Assembly: GCA_017416055.1 (NCBI GenBank) | Contig: JAFQDI010000038.1 | Location: 1-5,482, forward strand | Reading direction: 5' to 3' | Length of the DNA stretch: 5,482 bases | Source: Lachnospiraceae bacterium | Lineage (GTDB): Bacteria > Bacillota_A > Clostridia > Lachnospirales > Lachnospiraceae | Shown: positions 1 to 5,236 of the stretch, piece after piece | Position numbering within the stretch: the stretch's first letter is position 1 | Layout of the letters: the number at the start of each line of letters is the position of its first letter | Made by a program: the position numbers and the translations under genes | The notes under the pieces: generated by a model | Databases searched by the model: none | The model's input: only the letters and a program-made list of their open reading frames with translations | Told to the model about the DNA's origin: nothing

Positions 1-64
1 CACATCTAAAATCAAGAATTATGTCGGATTATTATACAGTGCATAAATCGGCCGATGACTTTTT

Positions 65-814
65 TCATTTTTGAAACGACAAATTGCAAAACCGCAATCT
101 TTCTGTTACACTGTGGTCACCGTAAGGAACGATACGGCTGGTCAGAAATACTTTCTTCATTAATAAAAGAGAAGTCATTTTCTGGAACAGACGGAGCATT
201 CCCGGATGATTCTTGAACTCCTGGGAGCCGTAATCCATATAAAGTCTCGTATTCGGACGAATTTTTGCACCGCGGATCAGATTTTCGATATTGTCCGGAT
301 GCGTCCAGATCGACGGGGAAAGAGCTGCGGCACCGGAGAAGTACTGGTTATACTCCGTAATCGCATAGAGGCTCATAAGTCCGCCCATGGAACTGCCGGC
401 GATAAAGGTGTGCTGGCGGTCGCGGAGGGTGCGGAAACGTCGGTCTACTTCCTTTTTAAAGACATGCACATACCAGTCCATTGTGGCTTTTCCGTATCCC
501 GGAACCGGTCCGGCGATCGGGTCGTCGTAGGAAAACGGAGCGTATTCCATCAGACGGCCGTTTTCTGGATTGTGGTTGCACTCCACAGCGGCAATGATCA
601 TCTCGGTGTCGGTGAAATCCATATAGTCTTTCATACCCCAGCTCTTGCCGTAGGTGGCGTCTCTGTCAAAGAAAACATTATGCCCGTCAAACATGTATAA
701 AACGGGATAACGCTTATCGGGATTATTATAGTAGGAATTCGGCAAATAAACATAAGCGCGTCTCGGTTCCGGCCCGGTCGGGGCAGGAAAGAGAACTTTC
801 CATCTCTTTACCAT
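65..814 (-). CDS. Putative esterase, alpha/beta hydrolase (enterochelin esterase/esterase D-like)
   Basis: A 249-residue serine hydrolase of the PF00756 'Esterase' type, which cleaves ester bonds in small or carbohydrate-linked substrates; the substrate here cannot be read from sequence. Visible landmarks are the strand-loop VLYMFDGHN (38-46) that normally helps form the oxyanion hole, the nucleophile elbow GSSMGG (140-145, Ser142) and a late histidine in YGDHS (His234). The acid is probably Glu199 in DYGSQE, by analogy with the Ser-Glu-His triad of antigen 85 relatives. There is no signal peptide or membrane segment, so it should be cytoplasmic. The start at 814 follows a GGGAG at a rather long 12-base distance; an in-frame stop lies upstream with no other ATG between. 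It is divergent from cutC. The residues after His234 do not look like the usual family ending (IPFF-like helix), which may reflect a C-terminal frameshift (see findings). Confidence 0.85.
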   Translation of the reverse strand: MVKRWKVLFPAPTGPEPRRAYVYLPNSYYNNPDKRYPVLYMFDGHNVFFDRDATYGKSWGMKDYMDFTDTEMIIAAVECNHNPENGRLMEYAPFSYDDPIAGPVPGYGKATMDWYVHVFKKEVDRRFRTLRDRQHTFIAGSSMGGLMSLYAITEYNQYFSGAAALSPSIWTHPDNIENLIRGAKIRPNTRLYMDYGSQEFKNHPGMLRLFQKMTSLLLMKKVFLTSRIVPYGDHSVTERLRFCNLSFQK

Positions 815-857
815 TTGTGTCGTAATCTCCCATCTGCGTTTTTAGATATATGGATTT

Positions 858-886
858 ACTATATCATATGTGTTAAAAAATGGCAA
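858..886 (-). promoter_or_regulatory. Sigma-A-type promoter for the esterase gene
   Basis: On the minus strand, a -35 TTGCCA (complement of 881-886) and a -10 TATAGT (complement of 858-863) are separated by exactly 17 bases. Transcription would start near 850, giving a leader of about 36 bases before the ATG at 814. This is seen directly; activity is inferred. Confidence 0.65.
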
Positions 887-944
887 CAACTTTATTGGTT
901 TGAAGTGTGAAAGTAAAATAAGGGGAAATGTATGGAAAATAGGA

Positions 945-973
945 TTGTTTAATTAATAACATCGTGGTAGAAT
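945..973 (+). promoter_or_regulatory. Sigma-A-type promoter for cutC
   Basis: TTGTTT (945-950) and TAGAAT (968-973) are separated by 17 bases, predicting a start near 980 and a leader of roughly 60 bases. A weaker overlapping alternative is TTGGAT (973-978) with TACTAT (996-1001), also 17 bases apart, which would start near 1008, on top of the TACATATGTA palindrome. The -35 match is only moderate in both. Confidence 0.5.
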
Positions 974-1008
974 TGGATATAGGAAGAGAAAATGTTACTA
1001 TCAATCAT

Positions 1009-1018
1009 TACATATGTA
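1009..1018. promoter_or_regulatory. Palindrome matching the CopY cop-box pattern, candidate operator of cutC
   Basis: TACATATGTA is a perfect 10-base palindrome that fits TACANNTGTA, the operator recognised by CopY/CopR copper-responsive repressors in lactic acid bacteria and enterococci. It lies in the cutC leader, 24 bases before the ATG. Its place before a gene of a reported copper-homeostasis family makes it worth noting, but the gap is AT-rich and no copper regulator is encoded in the window, so the assignment is tentative. Confidence 0.35.
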
Positions 1019-1042
1019 TTTTTAGAATAAGGAGATTCAGAC

Positions 1043-1798
1043 ATGAACAAACCATTAATTGAAGCTTGTGTTGGAAACCTTCAGTCCTGTATCAATGCGA
1101 CAAAAGCAGGTGCAGACCGATTAGAGCTTTGTGGTCATCTTGCCATTGGCGGCGTTACACCGTCCCCGATCGTTTTCAAGCAGGCAAAGGCGGCTTGTCC
1201 GGACGTTAAGATCAATGTTATCATCCGCCCGCGTTTTGGTGATTTCCTCTATACAGAAGATGAGATGGAACTGATGTGTGAAGAGATCAAGATCTTCAAG
1301 GAATTAGGCGCGAACGGCGTTGTTATCGGATGCCTCACACCGGAAGGTGACCTGGATATGGCAGCAATGAAGAGACTGATGGACTGCGCAGGCGATATGG
1401 ATGTAACTCTTCACCGTGCATTTGATATGACCCGTGATCCGATCGATACTCTTGAAAAAGCGATCGAACTGGGCTGCAAGACAATCCTCACATCCGGTCA
1501 GCAGAGCGATGTTGTCAAAGGTAAAGATTGTCTGAAGGAAGTTTACGAGAAAGCGGCAGGCAGAATTGACATTATGGCAGGCTGCGGCGTAAAGAAGTGG
1601 AACATTCAGGAGCTTCATGACTACACAGGCATCAAAGTGTTCCATACAACCGGTCGTGTGGGCTGGGTTGATTCCGGTATGAAATATAGAAAAGAAAGCG
1701 TGTCCATGGGCTTACCGTCCCTGTCCGAATATGATATCTGGATGACTGATGAGCAGGAATTCAGAGAGTGTGCGGAAGTTGTTCATTCTTTCAAATAA
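1043..1798 (+). CDS. cutC: CutC family protein (putative copper homeostasis, TIM barrel)
   Basis: A 251-residue CutC (PF03932) protein, full length and cytoplasmic. The family folds as a TIM barrel and has been linked to copper tolerance or trafficking in bacteria and humans, although the molecular activity is still poorly defined. Family motifs in order: EAC (7-9), GADRLELC (23-30), GGVTPS (36-41), IIRPR then GDFLY (60-70), LTPEGDLD (98-105), VTLHRAFDMTRDP (121-133), ILTSG (148-152), IMAGCGV (177-183), FHTTGR (200-205) and DSGMKYR (210-216). Cys9 and Cys30 align with the two human CutC cysteines (Cys31, Cys52) proposed to bind Cu(I). There are 11 cysteines in all, noticeably many for a cytosolic protein. 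The start is supported by AAGGAG (1029-1034), 8 bases before the ATG. A strong hairpin follows directly, then the large transglutaminase-like gene on the same strand, so the two may be partly co-transcribed. Confidence 0.94.
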   Translation: MNKPLIEACVGNLQSCINATKAGADRLELCGHLAIGGVTPSPIVFKQAKAACPDVKINVIIRPRFGDFLYTEDEMELMCEEIKIFKELGANGVVIGCLTPEGDLDMAAMKRLMDCAGDMDVTLHRAFDMTRDPIDTLEKAIELGCKTILTSGQQSDVVKGKDCLKEVYEKAAGRIDIMAGCGVKKWNIQELHDYTGIKVFHTTGRVGWVDSGMKYRKESVSMGLPSLSEYDIWMTDEQEFRECAEVVHSFK

Positions 1799-1806
1799 GA
1801 TGAATC

Positions 1807-1841
1807 AAAAGGCAAGTTCATGAAAATTGGACTTGCCTTTT
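1807..1841 (+). terminator. Intrinsic terminator or readthrough attenuator after cutC
   Basis: Positions 1807-1820 pair with 1828-1841 in a 14-base stem (one G-T wobble at 1818:1830) around a 7-base loop (1821-1827); the 3' arm ends in CCTTTTCT. It begins 8 bases after the cutC stop. The next gene's ribosome site starts only 7 bases beyond the stem, leaving no room for an independent promoter, so it may be a leaky terminator that lowers expression of the downstream gene relative to cutC. Confidence 0.75.
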
Positions 1842-1847
1842 CTAAAT

Positions 1848-1853
1848 AGGAGG
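1848..1853 (+). promoter_or_regulatory. Ribosome binding site deciding the start of the transglutaminase-like gene
   Basis: AGGAGG lies 8 bases before the ATG at 1862 and 11 before the adjacent ATG at 1865. The spacing favours 1862 as the start, though the two differ by one methionine only. Confidence 0.8.
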
Positions 1854-1861
1854 CGAAAGCT

Positions 1862-4408
1862 ATGATGTTTACAAAACAGGTTGTGGAAGCGACCCGGGTA
1901 AAATTTGATGCGCTGCTCGAGAAGGCCGGAGCGGTGAAAAAGCAGGAGATTCTTGCGTGCCTGGCTGAGGCGGGAAAAACGGTTTCTGAAGACGTGATCT
2001 TTGCGATTCAGTGGATCTACGCCAACAGCCCGCTCAGTGATATGGCAAATTATGATTTTGAGATGTTTAGGGCATGTGCGGAGCACGGCGTATTCCTCCG
2101 TGCAAACTCCCCGTTTGCGAAAGATGTGCCGGAGGGGATTTTCTTAAACTATGTCCTCCATCTTCGTGTCAATGAGGAGGAGCTTTGCGACTGCAGAAAA
2201 CTGTTTTATGAGCAGCTGGCAGACCGCGTGAATCATATGTCCATGCATGACGCGATCATTGAGATCAACTACTGGAATACAGAGAACGTGATGTACCAGC
2301 TGACAGATATCCGTACCATTTCTGCACTCGGAGCTTATTACTCCGCATACGGCCGTTGTGGTGAAGAGTCGAACTTTGGTGTTAACGCATACCGTGCCAT
2401 GGGTATTCCGGCAAGACAGATATATGCTCCGAAATGGTCTCACTGCGATGACAACCATGCGTGGGTGGAGGTTTACTGTGACGGCAACTGGTATTTCCTC
2501 GGTGCATGCGAACCGGAGGAAGTTCTCAACAAGGGCTGGTTCACCAACGCATCCAGCCGTGCAATGCTGGTTCACAGCCGCTGCTTCGGCGAACCGCAGG
2601 GAGAGGAATTTATCTCCAAGGGCGGCATGGTGAATTTTGTCAATAACTCCAAATTGTATGCGGTGACCAAAAAACTGACCGTAGTTGTAAAGGATGAAAA
2701 CGGCAATCCTGTGCCGGGCGCACAGGTCGGTTTTGGTGTCCTGAACTATTCCCACATTTTCCATGTGGCAGTTCTGGAGACTGATGAGAATGGCGAGGCG
2801 GCTTTGACATGCGGTCTCGGCAGCATGAATATTCATGTAAAGAAAGATGGCATTTACAATGAAAAGATGATCTTCACCCCGGATGTGGATACAGTGGAAA
2901 TGATCCTTAAGATCGAACCGGTGGTTTATGACCAGTGGGAGCAGTTCGTGTCCGTGGCTCCGAAAGATCAGATTGTGAACGGAGCAAGACCGACAGAAGA
3001 GCAGAAAGAAATTTGCATGAAAAAAACAGCTGCAGCCAATGCCATGCGCGAACAGAGAGTGACGGATATGTTCGATGCAGATAAGGCGAAGGCTGTGGTT
3101 GAGAAATACGGTTACAGCCAGGAAATCTATGACCTTCTTTACGAGAGCAGAAGCCATGTGACTAATCTGATCGCGTTCCTGGAAGATGAGGCGTTTACTG
3201 CCCGCGAAAAGGAAAAACTGCTGCTCACACTATCCAGAAAAGACCGAAGAGATGTGGACATCGAGATTCTGAAAGAGGCTCTTACACTGACAAAGGAATA
3301 TTCCTGCGAGGACGAGGACATGTTCTATCAGTATATTGTCTGTCCGCGTGTTTACTTTGAACCGCTGACAAAGAATCGCCAGTTTATCCTCGATTATTTC
3401 ACGGAGGAGCAGAAGGCAGTGTTCCGCAGCAATCCTCAGGAAGTATGGACGTATATCTGCGAGAATATCGGTTTTGATCCGGATATTGAGTATGGTCAGA
3501 TCACGACAAGTCCGGTGGGCGCTTTGACTGTGAAGAATGCAAGTCCGCTGTCCAAGAAGATCTTATATGTAAATATTTGTCGTGCACTGGGTATCGTATC
3601 CCGAATGAATCCGGTGAACCAGCTGGCAGAGTATTACAAGGATGGCCAGTTCATTCCGGTGGAAGTGCTGGTGAAGGGTGACTGTACGATCATCTTTGAA
3701 AAAGAGGATGACGAGACCTTCCTTTACCTGCCGGATTTCTCCATCGGTCAGCTTGTGAATGGCGAATATCAGACACTGGATCTGGAGAATGAAAAGTGGG
3801 ACGGCAACCAGCTTAAGATTTCTGTGACCGGCGGTCAGTACCGCGTGATCACCGACAACCGGCTGCCGAACGGCAATATTTTTGCTAATAAATATCACTT
3901 CGTCCTCCGTGAAGGCGAGACAAAGGTTCTGAAGCTGGAAAAATATCAGGCAAACCTGGCAGAGATGCTGGACAACCTGACTCTGGACGAATTTAAAGTG
4001 TACGATGAGGACGGAAATGTGGTTCTCGGTAGCGAGATTACAAAGAATAAAGCTGTTCTCATGTGGCTGGAACAGGGTAAGGAACCGACGGAGCACATCT
4101 TAAATGAGATGCTGGATCAGGCGGGCGACTTCGGCGAACTGTCTGCGGATATTGTATTCATGGTAAAGAGCAAAGAGGCGCTTGAGAATGCGAAGGTTCA
4201 GAAGGTTCTTGAGACATTCCCGAAGATCAAGGTTTACTACGACAGCTTTGTGCCGAATGTGGAGACACTGGGCAGAAGAATGTATGTAGACTTCGAAAAA
4301 CTGCCGCTGATCATCATCACGACAAAAGCGCTCAACGCAGTTTACGCATGCAGCGGTTATAATGTCGGCAGCGGTGACATGATCGTAAAAGTGGTGAACA
4401 ACTTCTAA
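1862..4408 (+). CDS. Large multidomain transglutaminase/PNGase-like protein
   Basis: An 848-residue protein with no signal peptide, lipobox or membrane helix, so apparently cytosolic. Residues 1-150 are mainly helical. Residues about 155-240 form a transglutaminase-like core: nucleophile region GRCGEE (164-169, Cys166), RAMGIPAR (178-185), NHAWVEVY (198-205, His199), then WYFLGACEPE (210-219). The pattern GRCGE / HaW / W-x3-DxCE is that of peptide:N-glycanases, but the catalytic Asp position is Gly214 here. Residues about 270-350 look like a carboxypeptidase-regulatory-type beta sandwich (VKDENGNPVPGAQV, DENGEA). A helical stretch (375-480) leads to a second transglutaminase-like unit (about 525-605, with RALGIVSR at 574-581) that has Pro562 in place of the Cys. 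The C-terminus (about 715-848) resembles a thioredoxin fold (AVLMWLEQGKEPT at 731-743, LPLIII at 814-819) without CXXC. Substrate is unknown; cysteine protease, amidase or deglycosylase chemistry on peptides is possible. It follows the cutC hairpin closely. Confidence 0.83.
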   Translation: MMFTKQVVEATRVKFDALLEKAGAVKKQEILACLAEAGKTVSEDVIFAIQWIYANSPLSDMANYDFEMFRACAEHGVFLRANSPFAKDVPEGIFLNYVLHLRVNEEELCDCRKLFYEQLADRVNHMSMHDAIIEINYWNTENVMYQLTDIRTISALGAYYSAYGRCGEESNFGVNAYRAMGIPARQIYAPKWSHCDDNHAWVEVYCDGNWYFLGACEPEEVLNKGWFTNASSRAMLVHSRCFGEPQGEEFISKGGMVNFVNNSKLYAVTKKLTVVVKDENGNPVPGAQVGFGVLNYSHIFHVAVLETDENGEAALTCGLGSMNIHVKKDGIYNEKMIFTPDVDTVEMILKIEPVVYDQWEQFVSVAPKDQIVNGARPTEEQKEICMKKTAAANAMREQRVTDMFDADKAKAVVEKYGYSQEIYDLLYESRSHVTNLIAFLEDEAFTAREKEKLLLTLSRKDRRDVDIEILKEALTLTKEYSCEDEDMFYQYIVCPRVYFEPLTKNRQFILDYFTEEQKAVFRSNPQEVWTYICENIGFDPDIEYGQITTSPVGALTVKNASPLSKKILYVNICRALGIVSRMNPVNQLAEYYKDGQFIPVEVLVKGDCTIIFEKEDDETFLYLPDFSIGQLVNGEYQTLDLENEKWDGNQLKISVTGGQYRVITDNRLPNGNIFANKYHFVLREGETKVLKLEKYQANLAEMLDNLTLDEFKVYDEDGNVVLGSEITKNKAVLMWLEQGKEPTEHILNEMLDQAGDFGELSADIVFMVKSKEALENAKVQKVLETFPKIKVYYDSFVPNVETLGRRMYVDFEKLPLIIITTKALNAVYACSGYNVGSGDMIVKVVNNF

Positions 4409-4417
4409 AAGGTATTT

Positions 4418-4446
4418 GAATAAAAATCCTCCATTTACAGATACTA
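4418..4446 (+). promoter_or_regulatory. Candidate sigma-G-type promoter of spoVT
   Basis: GAATA (4418-4422) and GATACTA (4440-4446) are 17 bases apart. These match the Bacillus forespore sigma-G pattern (GMATR, then CATWMTA) at all but one position. B. subtilis spoVT is known to be transcribed by sigma-G. The same stretch can also be read as a weak sigma-A promoter (TTGAAT 4416-4421, 18 bases, GATACT 4440-4445). Either way transcription would start near 4452, inside the apical loop of the hairpin. Confidence 0.5.
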
Positions 4447-4487
4447 GACCCAGAAACGGTTAGTACAGTAAATGGAGGAATTTTTAT
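4420..4487 (+). terminator. Hairpin acting as terminator and masking the spoVT ribosome site
   Basis: The lower stem pairs 4427-4438 with 4468-4479 (12 perfect pairs); after a bulged A at 4480, 4420-4426 pairs with 4481-4487 (seven A-T pairs). An upper stem pairs 4442-4446 and 4448-4450 with 4458-4465, with G4447 bulged and a 7-base loop. The 3' arm holds GGAGGA (4474-4479), the Shine-Dalgarno sequence of spoVT, followed by five T. The symmetric A5/T5 ends would allow termination in both directions. Confidence 0.75.
4474..4479 (+). promoter_or_regulatory. Ribosome binding site of spoVT, sequestered in hairpin
   Basis: GGAGGA lies 8 bases before the ATG at 4488. It is fully complementary to TCCTCC (4427-4432), so readthrough messages carrying the 5' arm would hide it, while transcripts starting near 4452 would leave it exposed. 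Confidence 0.8.
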
Positions 4488-5036
4488 ATGAAAGCTACAG
4501 GAATTGTGAGAAGAATCGATGATCTTGGGCGTGTGGTGATCCCGAAGGAGATCCGGCGCACCCTTCGCCTGCGCGAGGGAACGCCGTTAGAGATCTTTAC
4601 AGACCGCGAAGGTGAGATCATTTTGAAAAAATATTCTCCGATGATGGAGTTGAATGCGTTTGCCGGACAGTATGCTGATGCCATGGCCCAGTCCACAGGA
4701 CTCATGGTTTGTATTACAGACCGGGATCAGGTAATTGCGGCGGCCGGAGGCGCAAAGAAAGATCTGTTTCAGAAGCCGATCAGCAAACAGCTGGAGCAGG
4801 CGATCCAGGAGCGGACATCGGTGTTGGCCGGAAAAGATGATAGGACCTATATTGCAATCGCAGCAGAGGACATCGAAGGCGTGACAGCCCAAGTAATCGT
4901 GCCGATCATTTGTGAGGGCGACGCCATCGGCGCGGTCATTCTCATGACCAGAGAGCCGCGGGTAAAATTCGGAGACGGAGAGATGCGTCTGGCGACCACT
5001 GCGGCCGGATTTCTGGGAAGACAGATGGAGAGTTGA
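4488..5036 (+). CDS. spoVT: Stage V sporulation regulator SpoVT (AbrB family)
   Basis: A 182-residue DNA-binding regulator, close to the 178 residues of B. subtilis SpoVT. Residues 1-50 are the AbrB-type swapped-hairpin DNA-binding domain, nearly identical to SpoVT: MKATGIVRRIDDLGRVVIPK, then EIRRTLRLREGTPLEIF. Residues about 53-180 form the GAF-like dimer domain, which ends in TTAAGFLGRQMES as in SpoVT (TAAGFLARQME). In Bacillus it forms a tetramer, is made in the forespore under sigma-G, and activates or represses other sigma-G genes for late spore maturation and germination. Its presence marks the host as a spore former. The gene stands alone as a transcription unit: the hairpin described above lies before it and a strong terminator after it. 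Its ribosome site is sequestered in that hairpin, and a sigma-G-like promoter sits at its base. A non-sporulation AbrB paralogue is possible but less likely given the full-length match. Confidence 0.96.
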   Translation: MKATGIVRRIDDLGRVVIPKEIRRTLRLREGTPLEIFTDREGEIILKKYSPMMELNAFAGQYADAMAQSTGLMVCITDRDQVIAAAGGAKKDLFQKPISKQLEQAIQERTSVLAGKDDRTYIAIAAEDIEGVTAQVIVPIICEGDAIGAVILMTREPRVKFGDGEMRLATTAAGFLGRQMES

Positions 5037-5068
5037 GATAGGTATTGCAATATCTGGAAGACGATTTG

Positions 5069-5096
5069 GGACAGTCCGAAAGGATTGTCCTTTTTT
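5069..5096 (+). terminator. Intrinsic terminator of spoVT
   Basis: GGACAGTCC (5069-5077) pairs with GGATTGTCC (5082-5090) over nine positions, one a G-T wobble, around a GAAA tetraloop, followed directly by six T (5091-5096). It starts 33 bases after the spoVT stop. Confidence 0.93.
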
Positions 5097-5134
5097 GTAT
5101 ATTTTGGTCGCAATTTATAGGTTTTTTTGATAAC

Positions 5135-5144
5135 TAACATGTTA
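5135..5144. promoter_or_regulatory. Palindrome upstream of the dctP promoter
   Basis: TAACATGTTA is a perfect 10-base palindrome ending 7 bases before the predicted -35 box. It could bind an activator or repressor of the TRAP operon; no regulator family is recognised. Confidence 0.25.
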
Positions 5145-5151
5145 TTTTTTG

Positions 5152-5180
5152 TTTACGGATGAGGAGAATCGTGCTACAAT
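5152..5180 (+). promoter_or_regulatory. Sigma-A-type promoter of the dctP gene
   Basis: TTTACG (5152-5157) and TACAAT (5175-5180) are 17 bases apart, predicting a start near 5187 and a 50-base leader. It lies beyond the spoVT terminator, so the transporter gene is an independent unit. Confidence 0.7.
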
Positions 5181-5188
5181 AATTTTGA

Positions 5189-5203
5189 TGTCCACTTAGG
5201 ACA
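5189..5203. promoter_or_regulatory. Inverted repeat at the dctP transcription start, candidate operator
   Basis: TGTCC and GGACA are perfect inverted copies around ACTTA, just downstream of the predicted start site, where a repressor would block transcription. In RNA it could form a 5-pair hairpin too weak for termination. Confidence 0.4.
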
Positions 5204-5236
5204 AATGGGGATATTTAAGTAATAAGGAGGTTAAAC

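Noticed and set aside
47..56. ATCGGCCGAT palindrome just beyond the esterase stop, near a T run, as a terminator
   Set aside because: The palindrome has no loop, so only a 3-pair stem could form; its placement gives no convincing terminator on either strand.
206..700. Plus-strand open frame (164 codons) opposite the esterase gene
   Set aside because: The minus strand encodes a convincing hydrolase with GSSMGG and a catalytic His; the plus frame has no family motif.
974..1042. Riboswitch or attenuator in the cutC leader
   Set aside because: The leader is only about 60 bases and AT-rich, with no conserved aptamer core or terminator-antiterminator pair that I can see.
2144..3157. Long open frame (337 codons) on the minus strand inside the large transglutaminase-like gene
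   Set aside because: It is antisense to a gene with clear domain motifs, its translation is rich in Cys, His and Phe with no recognisable motif, and it is explained as a mirror of the coding bias on the plus strand.
3563..4096. Minus-strand open frame of 177 codons in the 3' half of the large gene
   Set aside because: Antisense shadow without motifs or a convincing ribosome site.
5043..5052. TATTGCAATA palindrome just after the spoVT stop
   Set aside because: It lies between the stop and a strong terminator, has no loop and is AT-rich, so chance is the simplest reading.
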